A DNA stretch of 64,000 nucleotides from a bacterium (GCA_905221105.1 CAJNBW010000005.1:1-64000), one strand, 5' to 3'. Shown: positions 39,480-49,130, numbered from the stretch's first letter. The notes: generated by a model not told the origin, from the sequence alone. A program made the numbers and translations.

Positions 39480-40324
39480 AAATTGCTTATCTGGGTCCCA
39501 AGGGATCATTTTCACACCACGTTGTGCAGACAGCTTTTCCTCATGAGGAATTGCAGGCCTTTGCCAATATTACAGATGTTATCAAAGCCTATGAACAAGG
39601 CTTGGTGGACTATTCTGTGGTGCCAGTTGAAAATTCTATCGAGGGTAGTGTTCATGAAACCTTGGACTACCTTTTTCATCAGGCTCGCATTCAAGCAGTA
39701 GCAGAAATCGTTCAACCCATTCATCAGCAATTGATGGTGGTTCCAGGTCACACTAAGATTGAAAAGATTTTTTCTCATCCACAGGCCTTGGCTCAGGGAA
39801 AGAAATTCATTGATGAACAGTATCCAGATGCTCAAATTGAGGTGACAGCCAGTACAGCCTATGCGGCCCGCTTTATTTCCGAGCATCCAGACCAGCCTTA
39901 TGCAGCTATTGCCCCTAGAAGTTCTGCTGAGGAATATGGCTTGGAAGTGATTGCTGAGGATATTCAGGAAATGGAAGCCAATTTCACACGTTTCTGGGTT
40001 CTGGGAGCTGAAGGTACAGCTATTCCCTTGCAAGCACAAACTGAAAAAATGAGTTTAGCCTTGACCTTACCTGACAATCTTCCCGGCGCACTCTACAAGG
40101 CTCTTTCGACCTTTGCTTGGCGAGGAATTGACCTGACAAAAATTGAAAGTCGTCCACTCAAGACAGCGCTAGGCGAATACTTTTTCATTATCGATGTGGA
40201 CTATACTGATAAGGACCTGGTCCACTTTGCCCAAAAAGAATTAGAAGCGATTGGAATCCAGTATAAAGTTCTGGGTGCCTATCCGATTTATCCAATATCA
40301 GACCATGGAAAGGAGAGAAGATGA
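39476..40324 (+). CDS. pheA: prephenate dehydratase
   Basis: A 282-residue enzyme for phenylalanine synthesis. It starts MKIAYLGPKGSFSHH, has PVENSIEGSVHETLDYL, the catalytic TRF in EANFTRFWVL, and the regulatory ACT domain with ESRPLKTALGEYFFIIDVD. Monofunctional, no chorismate mutase domain. ATGA overlaps at both ends. Confidence 0.96.
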
Positions 40325-41616
40325 GTAAAGAAAATCCCTTAAGCCATCATGAGCAGTTGCGTTATGACTATCTACTTAAGAATATTCACTACCTCAATGA
40401 GCGAGAGAAAAAAGAGTTTGCTTACTTGCAAGATAAATTAAGTAGGGCAAGTAGTGACGTTACCTCAGAAAGTCAAGAATTGACCGAGGATTATGGAAAG
40501 ACAAATGCTAACGCTTCAATTTCTTCTTATAATAGTCGTAGTCGTTCTGAGAGATACCAGAAGATCAATTCTCTTCCAAAGAAAAAGACTAAAAAGCGGA
40601 AGCTACGGTGGGGGCGTATTTTCGCAGGTTTACTGGCTATCTTAGCTTGTGTAGCGCTTGGTATGATTTTTATGTTCTTAAAAGGTTATACCAATGCTAA
40701 TCCAGATAAAAATACGAATGCCCGGGCAGCTCAAGTAGAAGTCTTTAATGGTCAGGATACCAGAGATGGTGTTAATATTTTGATTATGGGTACAGATGGG
40801 CGAATTGGTCAAAATAGTGCTGAGACGCGGACTGACTCTATTATGGTATTAAATGTCGGAGGTTCAGATAAGAAAATTAAGTTAGTCAGTTTCATGCGTG
40901 ATAATTTGGTCTATATAGATGGTTATAGTCAAGTGATTAACGGTAGAAAACAGACGGATAACAAGTTAAATGTAGCCTACGAGTTAGGAGAACAAGAGGG
41001 GCAAAAAGGGGCAGAAATGGTTCGTCAAGTCTTGAAAGATAATTTTGACTTGGACATTAAGTATTACGCCTTGGTTGATTTTCAGGCCTTTGCAACTGCT
41101 ATTGACACTCTATTCCCAGATGGGGTGACGATTGATGCTCAATTTTCAACATTGAATGGGCGTCCACTAACAGAAGCTACAGTCGGCGATGATTTACATG
41201 CGACTGAGACTGAGTCTCCAACCCAGACTATTAAAGTCGGAAAACAGCAGATGAATGGTTCGACCTTGCTCAATTATGCTCGTTTCCGTGATGATGATGA
41301 GGCGGATTACGGCCGTACCAAAAGACAGCAGCAAGTGCTGACAGCAGTTCTTCAGCAAATCAAAGATCCAACCAAGCTCTTTACAGGCTCAGAGGCACTT
41401 GGCAAGGTCTTCGGAATGACCTCAACGAATGTTCCTTATACCTTCCTGTTAACAAATGGCTTGTCTTTCCTAGACGGAGCTCAAAATGGTATCGAAAAAT
41501 TGACGATTCCAGAACTTGGTGACTGGGTAGATGCCTATGATGTTTATGGAGGCTTGGGCTTGCTGGTCGATCAAAACAAATATCAGAATAAATTGTCTCA
41601 GATGGGTTTGAGATAA
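40321..41616 (+). CDS. LytR-CpsA-Psr family glycopolymer ligase
   Basis: A 431-residue membrane protein. The first ~95 residues are cytoplasmic and basic at the end (KKKTKKRKLRWGR), then one membrane segment (~97-120) and an extracellular LCP domain with NILIMGTDGRIGQNSAETRTDSIMVL and the Arg-rich LNYARFRDDDEADYGRTKRQQQV. LCP enzymes attach teichoic acid or capsule to peptidoglycan. It is translationally coupled to pheA, and it precedes the LicD locus, where its product would be expected to act. It ends at a terminator. Confidence 0.93.
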   Translation: MSKENPLSHHEQLRYDYLLKNIHYLNEREKKEFAYLQDKLSRASSDVTSESQELTEDYGKTNANASISSYNSRSRSERYQKINSLPKKKTKKRKLRWGRIFAGLLAILACVALGMIFMFLKGYTNANPDKNTNARAAQVEVFNGQDTRDGVNILIMGTDGRIGQNSAETRTDSIMVLNVGGSDKKIKLVSFMRDNLVYIDGYSQVINGRKQTDNKLNVAYELGEQEGQKGAEMVRQVLKDNFDLDIKYYALVDFQAFATAIDTLFPDGVTIDAQFSTLNGRPLTEATVGDDLHATETESPTQTIKVGKQQMNGSTLLNYARFRDDDEADYGRTKRQQQVLTAVLQQIKDPTKLFTGSEALGKVFGMTSTNVPYTFLLTNGLSFLDGAQNGIEKLTIPELGDWVDAYDVYGGLGLLVDQNKYQNKLSQMGLR

Positions 41617-41626
41617 GATAAGACAG

Positions 41627-41677
41627 AAAAATCAAAGTTTGATAGCTATTTATCTAGCAGTCAGGCTTTGATTTTTT
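41627..41677 (+). terminator. terminator of the aro-LCP run
   Basis: AAAATCAAAG and CTTTGATTTT with an inner 28-base loop and T-run. Confidence 0.75.
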
Positions 41678-41709
41678 ACAGTCTTCAATAGATTTTCACC
41701 CCCTATTTG

Positions 41710-41718
41710 TGGTATAAT
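41710..41718 (+). promoter_or_regulatory. extended -10 promoter of the licD locus
   Basis: TGGTATAAT, 23 bases ahead of the first licD ATG. Confidence 0.75.
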
Positions 41719-41741
41719 GAAACGATACGATAGAAAGAATA

Positions 41742-42587
41742 ATGAACAATATGACTGATTTAAAAGCAATTCAGGCTCGTAGTCTGGAGATGGCTGAATA
41801 TTTTGTGGCTTTTTGTAAAGAACATGATTTGCTCTGTTATCTCTGTGGTGGAGGTGCTATTGGTGCCCTTCGAAACAAGGGCTTTATTCCTTGGGATGAT
41901 GATCTAGATTTTTTTATGCCCCGTAAGGATTATGAAAAATTAGCAGAATTATGGCCTCGTTATGCAAATGAACGTTATTTCTTATCAAAGAGTCACAAGG
42001 ATTTTGTCGATCGCAATCTTTTTATTACCATTCGTGACAAGGAAACCACCTGTATCAAGCCTTATCAGCAGGATTTGGATTTGCCACATGGTCTGGCCTT
42101 GGATGTGTTGCCTCTGGATTATTATCCGAAAAATCCAGCTGAGCGGAAAAAACAGGTTCGTTGGGCCTTGATTTATTCACTCTTTTGTGCCCAAACTATT
42201 CCAGAAAAGCATGGGGCTCTCATGAAATGGGGAAGCCGAATTTTACTGGGGTTGACACCAAAATCTCTCCGTTATCATATTTGGAAAAAAGCTGAGAAAG
42301 AAATGACCAAGTATGGTTTGGCTGAGAGTGATGGCATTACAGAATTATGCTCAGGTCCTGGCTACATGAGAAACAAATACCCGATCGCATCTTTTGAAGG
42401 CAATCTCTTTTTACCATTTGAAGGAACAGAGATGCCTATTCCAGTTGGCTATGATGCTTATCTCAGCACTGCTTTTGGCGATTATATGACCCCACCACCA
42501 GCTAACAAGCAGGTACCGCATCATGATGCTGTCATCGCTGATATGGATAAGTCTTATACAGAATACAAGGGAGAATACGGAGCATGA
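41742..42587 (+). CDS. LicD family phosphotransferase (first copy)
   Basis: A 281-residue LicD protein of nucleotidyltransferase fold. The core GFIPWDDDLDFF (residues 47-58) carries the acidic residues D52-D54 and D56. LicD enzymes transfer phosphocholine or related groups from CDP-activated donors to teichoic acid sugars. The segment before the core reads GGGAIGALRN where the other two copies have GS/GT-xxGAVRH, a noticeable difference. By position after the LCP gene it corresponds to what I recall as licD3. It overlaps the GT2 gene by four bases. Confidence 0.88.
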   Translation: MNNMTDLKAIQARSLEMAEYFVAFCKEHDLLCYLCGGGAIGALRNKGFIPWDDDLDFFMPRKDYEKLAELWPRYANERYFLSKSHKDFVDRNLFITIRDKETTCIKPYQQDLDLPHGLALDVLPLDYYPKNPAERKKQVRWALIYSLFCAQTIPEKHGALMKWGSRILLGLTPKSLRYHIWKKAEKEMTKYGLAESDGITELCSGPGYMRNKYPIASFEGNLFLPFEGTEMPIPVGYDAYLSTAFGDYMTPPPANKQVPHHDAVIADMDKSYTEYKGEYGA

Positions 42588-43552
42588 TGGGAGAAAAAAT
42601 AAGCGTTATCGTTCCAGTCTACAATGTGGAAAACTATCTGGAGCGATGTGTGGAGTCGATTCTTCAACAAACTTATACCCATTTTGAGTTAATCCTAATC
42701 AACGATGGTTCTACCGATTCCAGTGGACAGATCTGTGATCACTTAGCATCTCAGTATGAGAATATCAAGGTTTATCATATCGAAAATGCTGGTGTTTCAA
42801 ATGCTAGAAATATGGGAATTCAGCTAGCGAGGGGTTCTTGGGTTACCTTTATTGATAGCGATGATTTCGTTACCAAGGATTACCTAGCTACTTTAGCCAG
42901 TGCAGTTGAAGGGGAGAATGTAGGCTTTGTTATTGCTCCTCTACACCATATCAAAAACGGCATTGTAACAGACCTATCTCCATATTCTGGAAAAACAGAA
43001 CTCTGGTCAACAGAAGAAACCATGAAAGAATTACTGATGACCACTAAGACATCATTCTTTCCAGTCGCAAAACTATTTAAGAGAGACCTGTTGACAGATG
43101 AAAAATTTAATACAGACTACCATCTAGCTGAAGATGCTTTATTTTTAACGGAATTGTTACTAAAGACAAGATGTAGTAGTGTATTCATTGATAAACCAAT
43201 TTATTATTATGATCATCGTGAGGGAAGTGCGACAACATCTGTTAATCGGCATGTATTTGACACGATAGAAGTTTATAAAAAAATAATCACTCAGGTTTCA
43301 CAAGTCTTTCCTAATTTAAAATACGAATTAATAAATAGAGAATGTTGGTCGTACATCACAGTTTACGATAAAATTATCTTTACTTCACGTGAAGAGTATC
43401 AAAAGGAGAAAGCCGAGCTGAGGACTTGGATTGTTCAGCATCGATGCGAAATCTGGAAGGATGCTTATTTCACTAGATTTCGTAAGATAGCTGTCCTGTT
43501 ACTTGTCTTTTCTCCATGGCTATATAAAAAAATTGTTGGATTAAAAAACTAA
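42584..43552 (+). CDS. GT2 family glycosyltransferase
   Basis: A 322-residue GT-A glycosyltransferase. It starts ISVIVPVYNVENYLERCVESI, has LINDGSTDSSG and the DXD-type FIDSDDFV metal site, followed by a helical C-terminus with a hydrophobic end (AVLLLVFSPWLYKKIVG) that may sit on the membrane. It likely adds one sugar to a lipid-linked teichoic acid or capsule-like repeat unit; the sugar is unknown. The ATG at 42584 or 42587 are both possible; it overlaps licD. Confidence 0.9.
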   Translation: MMGEKISVIVPVYNVENYLERCVESILQQTYTHFELILINDGSTDSSGQICDHLASQYENIKVYHIENAGVSNARNMGIQLARGSWVTFIDSDDFVTKDYLATLASAVEGENVGFVIAPLHHIKNGIVTDLSPYSGKTELWSTEETMKELLMTTKTSFFPVAKLFKRDLLTDEKFNTDYHLAEDALFLTELLLKTRCSSVFIDKPIYYYDHREGSATTSVNRHVFDTIEVYKKIITQVSQVFPNLKYELINRECWSYITVYDKIIFTSREEYQKEKAELRTWIVQHRCEIWKDAYFTRFRKIAVLLLVFSPWLYKKIVGLKN

Positions 43553-43573
43553 TATTATGAGAAGGAGTTGAAA

Positions 43574-45733
43574 ATGAATTTTTCAAAAATGGATGAATAC
43601 TTTGAAAAATCAAAACTATGGATTGCATATCTATTTGTTTTCATTTCGATTTTAAGTATGAGTTCACTAGTTTATAAGATAGCCAATCCTCTTTATAAGG
43701 GATTATCAGCAATTGTATTGTTTTATATTTGCTATACATTATTGTTTAAGTGGAAAAAAATTATAGTAGATCGTAAATTTCTGTCCTTATTTGGTCTATT
43801 GGCTGGAAGTCATCTGTTATCAGCTATTTTCAATCGCTCTGGACATTTGATTGGAAATGTGATCGAGATCCTCTTTATGGTAACCTATATTTTATTATTT
43901 ACCATGTTAGAATCAGGTCAATTAAAGAAATTATTTGATTGGATTACTTACACTATTCAAATTGTTTCTTTTTCTTCTGCGATTTTTGCATTTACATTAT
44001 TAGTAAGTAAAGTACTTATTCTATTTAAAATTGGACAGCAATCTTATTACTATGGTGTTATGAATGGGCGTTTGTGGGGAATTGTCAATCCAAATGCTAG
44101 TGCGATATTTTCATACATTAGCATTATTTTGGCCATGTATTTGATCCATAAAGGAAGTAAATATTCTGTTTATCTTAAACTGAACAATGTGATTCAATTA
44201 GTTTACTTCGCAACTATGCAAAGTAGAGGAGCTTTATTGTCTTTAGTGTTGATGATTGGGTTATATAGTTTCTTTATTAACAGGGGTAAGCTAGCTAAGC
44301 GATTTCTAATCTTTATAGTTTCTGCTTTACTCGTTTCTGCTGCTAATATCGGATTGAGTTATGTAACTTCTATTTACATATCTTCGGGGAAAGCGACTGT
44401 ATTAGACTTAAATAAAGGACAATCTTATGCAGAAACGGATTCCTCAGTTATAAAAAAAACAGGTGAACTTCATCTAATAGAAACAACACCTAGTGGTAGA
44501 ACTTATATTTGGAAAAATGCTATAAAAATGGGAAGTGAGAAACCAATTTTTGGTTATGGTGTAAGGAATGTTCCAGATTATTACACAAAATATTTCAGTA
44601 AATTTGAGATTCAAAACTCTCTTATTGGTGGAAATTTCCATAACATTTTTGTAACCATATTTGTTAGTTCTGGAATTTTAGGTTTAGTATCCTTTCTACT
44701 TTTACTAGGATATATAATTAAGCGCTTTTTGACTTATTTGATTGTTTCTAAAAAGAACTCTGAAAAGTTGATTATGATTCTTTTCTTTGGCATCTTGTTC
44801 GGTCAATTATTTGAAAGTCAGATTATGTACTCAACTAACTTTATTAATATTATCTTTTGGTTGATTATTGGTTATGGACTAGTTGTTTGCAAACGTGATG
44901 AAGGTATTCGTTATCAGGAAGTAACTGATATTAGAGAGATTCAACAGATGGAACTAGGAATCATGGAATATATTCATGAAGTTTGTCAGAAAATTGGTGT
45001 CAAATATTTCTTAGCTTATGGCAGTCTTATTGGTGCGGTTCGTCATAAAGGTTTTATTCCTTGGGATGATGACATGGATATCTGTATGTTGCGTGAAGAC
45101 TATGAGAAGTTGCAAGACTATCTTATCGCTAACCCTGATGAACGTTACGAAGTGATGTCTTATAAAAATAATTTCAACTATGTCTATCCCTTCATGAAAG
45201 TGCAGGATAATCAAACTTATTTACTAGAAGAAGATGTTCGAATTGATTCCAATATGGGAATTTATGTAGATATTTTCCCTGTAGATGGTTACGAGGATGA
45301 CTCAGTTTTTAAAGATAAAATGACGAGACTTATAAAAAAACGTCAATTAAGCTGTTATACATTTAAAGGGATTACCAATACTAAAAGCCTATTAAATTCT
45401 TTAATTCGCTATATATCAGTCATTATCTTCTATTTCACAAATACGAACAAGTATATTAGAGGCATTGATGAGCTTGCTCAATCTAGAAAAGTAGATGATT
45501 ACGAGTTGGTTGACTATCTTATTTATAAAGATATGAATAAACCAGTCTGGAAGCGGGAGTGGTTGAATCAAACGATTACGGGTGTATTCGAAGGTAAGGA
45601 ATTTATGATTCCAAAAAACTATCATGAAATTCTGACTTCGGACTACGGAGATTATACGCAATTGCCACCAGTTGAGCTAAGGTTCTCTCATCATGATTTT
45701 CAATTGTGGAAGATTACTAAGGTATCCCAATGA
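43574..45733 (+). CDS. O-antigen polymerase/ligase-like protein fused to a LicD domain
   Basis: A 719-residue two-part protein. Residues ~1-440 are a polytopic membrane region with about 11-12 segments and the Wzy/O-antigen-ligase features MQSRGALLS and GRTYIWKNA...FGYGVRNVP...NFHNIF. Residues ~455-715 are a complete LicD domain: AYGSLIGAVRHKGFIPWDDD followed by MDICMLREDYEKL. This combines, in one chain, a repeat-unit polymerase with a phosphocholine-type transferase. The frame is continuous with no stop or shift. ATG 43574 follows GAAGGAG; TTG at 43568 is not needed. The DNA looks more AT-rich than the aro cluster. In pneumococcus the polymerase at the matching place is, as I recall, a separate protein without LicD. 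Confidence 0.88.
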   Translation: MNFSKMDEYFEKSKLWIAYLFVFISILSMSSLVYKIANPLYKGLSAIVLFYICYTLLFKWKKIIVDRKFLSLFGLLAGSHLLSAIFNRSGHLIGNVIEILFMVTYILLFTMLESGQLKKLFDWITYTIQIVSFSSAIFAFTLLVSKVLILFKIGQQSYYYGVMNGRLWGIVNPNASAIFSYISIILAMYLIHKGSKYSVYLKLNNVIQLVYFATMQSRGALLSLVLMIGLYSFFINRGKLAKRFLIFIVSALLVSAANIGLSYVTSIYISSGKATVLDLNKGQSYAETDSSVIKKTGELHLIETTPSGRTYIWKNAIKMGSEKPIFGYGVRNVPDYYTKYFSKFEIQNSLIGGNFHNIFVTIFVSSGILGLVSFLLLLGYIIKRFLTYLIVSKKNSEKLIMILFFGILFGQLFESQIMYSTNFINIIFWLIIGYGLVVCKRDEGIRYQEVTDIREIQQMELGIMEYIHEVCQKIGVKYFLAYGSLIGAVRHKGFIPWDDDMDICMLREDYEKLQDYLIANPDERYEVMSYKNNFNYVYPFMKVQDNQTYLLEEDVRIDSNMGIYVDIFPVDGYEDDSVFKDKMTRLIKKRQLSCYTFKGITNTKSLLNSLIRYISVIIFYFTNTNKYIRGIDELAQSRKVDDYELVDYLIYKDMNKPVWKREWLNQTITGVFEGKEFMIPKNYHEILTSDYGDYTQLPPVELRFSHHDFQLWKITKVSQ

Positions 45734-45791
45734 TGTCATTGAAATGAAGAAACCATTGACTCGATATAAAAAGATTAGGAGTGAATAATAG

Positions 45792-46604
45792 ATGTCAGAG
45801 AAAATTTTGGCTCTTGAAGAAATTAAACAAATTGAATTAGATATTTTAAACTATTTGCATGAATTGTGTGAGGAACATGGAATCAAGTATTTTATTGATT
45901 TTGGAACCTTGCTAGGAGCTGTACGCCATAAAGGTTTTATTCCTTGGGATGATGATACCGATATTTCTTTGGCTCGAGATGAATTTGAAAAGCTCTATGA
46001 GATATTAAAAAATGAAAAACATCCCTACTACAGATTAATTTCATATAGAGAAACAAAAGGCTACCCTTATACATATATGAGAGTTTATGATGTGAGGACA
46101 AGAAGAGACGCTAATCTTTTGGATAAGTCGGTTATTCTGGGTACTTGTGTTGACATTTTCCCATACGATGGGGTTGTCACAGATGAACGTGATAGAAAAA
46201 AGATGAGGCTTTATAAACAATTTATTCGACTTTCGTCTCTGAATTTAAAAGGAGTCAAAATAGATAATGGAGGTGTCAAAAATTTACCACGTTATCTTGC
46301 ATCTGCAATTTTTAGACTGACTTCTCCACAGAAATGGAATGAAAAATTGGAGAAATTAGCTTTGCAATATGATGTTGAGCAGGCTACAGATCTTGCATGT
46401 ACTACCTATGACTCTTACTATCCAAGTGGAATTAAGAAAGAGTGGTTATATGATACAATTGAAATGTCATATGAGAATATTCTTGTTAAGGTTCCTAGAA
46501 AATTCCATGAGATTCTGGTTTACGAGTTTGGTGAAGATTATATGACTCCTCCGGCTATTGAAAATCAAAATCCAGGAACTGATAAAAATTACTGGATTGA
46601 TTAA
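45792..46604 (+). CDS. LicD family phosphotransferase (second free copy)
   Basis: A 270-residue LicD protein. LDILNYLHELCEEHGIKYFIDFGTLLGAVRHKGFIPWDDD and TDISLARDEFEKL form the core, and PRKFHEILVYEFGEDYMTPP is the conserved end. Closest in the window to the LicD domain of the preceding fusion, so one may have arisen from the other by duplication. Ribosome site AGGAGTG. It ends the locus at a bidirectional terminator. Confidence 0.9.
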   Translation: MSEKILALEEIKQIELDILNYLHELCEEHGIKYFIDFGTLLGAVRHKGFIPWDDDTDISLARDEFEKLYEILKNEKHPYYRLISYRETKGYPYTYMRVYDVRTRRDANLLDKSVILGTCVDIFPYDGVVTDERDRKKMRLYKQFIRLSSLNLKGVKIDNGGVKNLPRYLASAIFRLTSPQKWNEKLEKLALQYDVEQATDLACTTYDSYYPSGIKKEWLYDTIEMSYENILVKVPRKFHEILVYEFGEDYMTPPAIENQNPGTDKNYWID

Positions 46605-46636
46605 TTTATGAGAAAGTTGCTTTGATAATTCGATAA

Positions 46637-46696
46637 AATAAATAGCCTACCTATCTACTGGAATATTCCTTATTTTAGATAGGTAGGTTATTTATT
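46637..46696. terminator. bidirectional terminator between licD and the flippase gene
   Basis: AAATAGCCTACCTATCTA and TAGATAGGTAGGTTATTT form a long stem with one G-U pair and AT-rich flanks on both sides. Confidence 0.85.
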
Positions 46697-48174
46697 TAAT
46701 TTCTTTTAATCTTAGCAAGAGCAAGATTGAGTGCATAGTGGAATGTTTTATCTTTTGTGATAAAAAGTATCAAGAGATAGTAGATTCCACAAGTTGCAAT
46801 AGTCGAGAGAACCATGAGGATCATATTGAGGTTGACTGTATAAGAGTTGATTTGGAAAAGGAATTTAAATGTGAAATAGATGGGAATGAATCCGAGCGAT
46901 ACAATAGTATAGCGTGTTAAAGTAGTAAAGATTTCTTTTAAGTCAAGTAGATGATGTTTCTTGATAAAGTAAATTTCTAGTAGAACAACTACGGTTTCTG
47001 CAATAATAGTAGTAGCAATGTAATACTCTGGTGCAAAAATATTATTGAAATACAAGAGACTGTTGAGTAGGATATTGGCACCGCCACCAATAAAGTAAAA
47101 GGCTGTTAAACGATTTTCGTGGTCGTTGATGAAGATAATTTGTTTACCAAGGATTAACTCAATGGCCCAAATGATAGTTCGAAAAGCGAAGACACTAGTC
47201 ACAATACCAGCTTCAAGGTATTTTTCAGAAGAGTAGATGACAGTTGCGTAGTTCCCTAATACCATAATCCCAATACTGGTTGGAATGATGAGGAAGTAAA
47301 AGAGGGCAGCACCTTGATTTAGAAGATTTTTATAAGATTCGTAGTCTTTCTTACCGAGATAGTAGCCGAGACGTGGAATACTGACGTTGATAGCTCCACT
47401 CAGGACACTGGCAATCAACATGACGATGCTGGAAGCAATGGTGTAATAAGAAATATAGTTTTCATCAGGCCCCTTGGTGATAAACATTCTATCAAGCAAG
47501 GTGTAGAGCATATTAGCGTTCGCTAGGAGTAGCATGGTCAAGAGTGGTTTAGCTGATTTAATTAACTCTATTAAACCAATTTTGACAAATGAAACTTCTC
47601 TCTTGATCCAGAGAAAACTGAGTAGATAGTTGAGAATCGTTGTTGCACTCATAATGATCGCATAAGGTACGATATCATCTGGAGTTTTTACAAAGGTAAA
47701 GATAGCGACCAACATGGCAATACGAATAACTAATGTTTTGTAGAGGATGAAAGAATAATTTTCATAAGCCTCGTTCATCCACTCGATATAAAGGAATTGG
47801 AAGAGAGCCTGGACACCAAGTATATAGTAGAGTTCTTTCAAATTTTCAATACTATTATCCAGGTAAATAAATAGGAAATAGATACTTGTTGTTAGAACAG
47901 ATGTAATAATGGAGATATAGAATAATTTCGAGAAAACATAGTTGATTTTATTCTTATCATCCTTGACCTTACTGATAGCACGAATCCCGTAGTTGTAGAT
48001 TCCAAAAGCAGCTAGTGGTATGACAAAACTTGCCCAAGTATTAGCAGTATTGAAATAACCATAGTTGGATTTACTGAGAATTCGTGTCAGATAGGGATTA
48101 GTTATCAGCGGAAAAACGATATTGAGAACATTGACTAGCAAGCTAGCCAGTGCATTAACTTTTATATTTTTCAT
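46696..48174 (-). CDS. Wzx-like oligosaccharide flippase (PST/MATE-like)
   Basis: A 492-residue membrane protein with about 12-14 hydrophobic segments: NALASLLVNVLNIVFPLITNPYLTRIL at the start and ATTIIAETVVVLLEIYFIKK in the last third. It matches the polysaccharide-transporter family that flips lipid-linked repeat units. I chose ATG 48174; the frame is open to 48339, but that stretch reads antisense of the mecA start. It is on the opposite strand to the LicD genes, and close to them, so it probably supplies repeat units to the polymerase. Confidence 0.88.
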   Translation of the reverse strand: MKNIKVNALASLLVNVLNIVFPLITNPYLTRILSKSNYGYFNTANTWASFVIPLAAFGIYNYGIRAISKVKDDKNKINYVFSKLFYISIITSVLTTSIYFLFIYLDNSIENLKELYYILGVQALFQFLYIEWMNEAYENYSFILYKTLVIRIAMLVAIFTFVKTPDDIVPYAIIMSATTILNYLLSFLWIKREVSFVKIGLIELIKSAKPLLTMLLLANANMLYTLLDRMFITKGPDENYISYYTIASSIVMLIASVLSGAINVSIPRLGYYLGKKDYESYKNLLNQGAALFYFLIIPTSIGIMVLGNYATVIYSSEKYLEAGIVTSVFAFRTIIWAIELILGKQIIFINDHENRLTAFYFIGGGANILLNSLLYFNNIFAPEYYIATTIIAETVVVLLEIYFIKKHHLLDLKEIFTTLTRYTIVSLGFIPIYFTFKFLFQINSYTVNLNMILMVLSTIATCGIYYLLILFITKDKTFHYALNLALAKIKRN

Positions 48175-48211
48175 TGTACTTTCTTTCTTGTATTGTAAAA
48201 TGGTCTCTAGT

Positions 48212-48220
48212 ATTATATCA
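48212..48220 (-). promoter_or_regulatory. extended -10 promoter of the flippase gene
   Basis: Minus-strand TGATATAAT, about 38 bases ahead of the ATG. Divergent from the mecA promoter. Confidence 0.6.
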
Positions 48221-48238
48221 CATTCTCGCTTCATTCTT

Positions 48239-48267
48239 TTGATAAAATCGTAAAAATCTAGTATAAT
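48239..48267 (+). promoter_or_regulatory. mecA promoter
   Basis: TTGATA (48239-48244), 17-base spacer, TATAAT (48262-48267). Confidence 0.82.
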
Positions 48268-48298
48268 AGATAGAACTGAAAGTATGAGGTTACTAGCA

Positions 48299-49036
48299 AT
48301 GAAAATGAAACAAATCAGTGATACAACTTTAAAAATCACGATGTCTTTAGAAGATTTGATGGATCGAGGGATGGAGATTGCTGACTTTCTTGTTCCTCAA
48401 GAAAAAACAGAAGAGTTCTTTTATGCTATCTTGGATGAGTTAGAGATGCCTGAGAGCTTTCTAGATACAGGCATGTTGAGCTTCCGTGTGACTCCAAAAC
48501 CTGATAAGGTGGACGTCTTTGTGACCAAGTCAAAGATTGACCAGAATCTAGATTTTGAAGATTTATCGGATTTACCAGATATGGAAGAATTGGCTCAAAT
48601 GTCGCCGGATGAGTTTATTAAAACTTTAGAAAAAAGCATCGCGGACAAAACCAAAGATGATATCGAAGCCATTCAATCTCTAGAGCAAGTCGAAGCCAAG
48701 GAAGAAGAGCAGGAGCAGGCTGAACAAGAAGCTGAAAGCAAGAAAGAGCCCTACATCTACTACATCCTTTCTTTTGCTAAGTTGGCTGACTTGGTGGCTT
48801 TTGCCCAGACAGTGACTTTTGAGATGGAAACTTCTGAACTCTACAAAATGAACGAGCGCTATTATTTGACCATTTTAGTGGATATTGAAAATCATCCAAG
48901 TCCATATCCAGCTTGGTTGTTGGCCCGTATGCGCGAGTTTGCGGACGATAGTGACATCAGTCGCTCAGTCTTGCAGGAGTATGGTCAAGTCTTGATGAAT
49001 CACGATGCAGTGCTTAATCTGCAAAAGATTGGATAA
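48299..49036 (+). CDS. mecA: adaptor protein MecA
   Basis: A 245-residue adaptor that delivers substrates to ClpC-ClpP; in streptococci it targets the competence factor ComX. The N-terminal MKMKQISDTTLKITMSLEDL domain and the C-terminal domain with PYIYYILSFAKLADLVAFA are clear, joined by an acidic linker (KEEEQEQAEQEAESKK). ATG 48299 lies 9 bases after GAGG; the ATG at 48284 overlaps that site and is less likely. Confidence 0.95.
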   Translation: MKMKQISDTTLKITMSLEDLMDRGMEIADFLVPQEKTEEFFYAILDELEMPESFLDTGMLSFRVTPKPDKVDVFVTKSKIDQNLDFEDLSDLPDMEELAQMSPDEFIKTLEKSIADKTKDDIEAIQSLEQVEAKEEEQEQAEQEAESKKEPYIYYILSFAKLADLVAFAQTVTFEMETSELYKMNERYYLTILVDIENHPSPYPAWLLARMREFADDSDISRSVLQEYGQVLMNHDAVLNLQKIG

Positions 49037-49071
49037 TCATTTCTGGAAAGCTATTTCTAGATTTTAAGAAG

Positions 49072-49096
49072 AGCGAATCGTCTGATTCGTTTTTTC
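49072..49096 (+). terminator. mecA terminator
   Basis: CGAATC, loop GTCT, GATTCG, then a T-run. Confidence 0.8.
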
Positions 49097-49130
49097 TTTT
49101 TATACTGAAATAGTGATTTACTATAATAGG

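Noticed and set aside
46696..48339. Longer N-terminus of the flippase
   Set aside because: The extra ~55 residues read antisense of the mecA promoter and start; the ATG at 48174 gives the normal family start.
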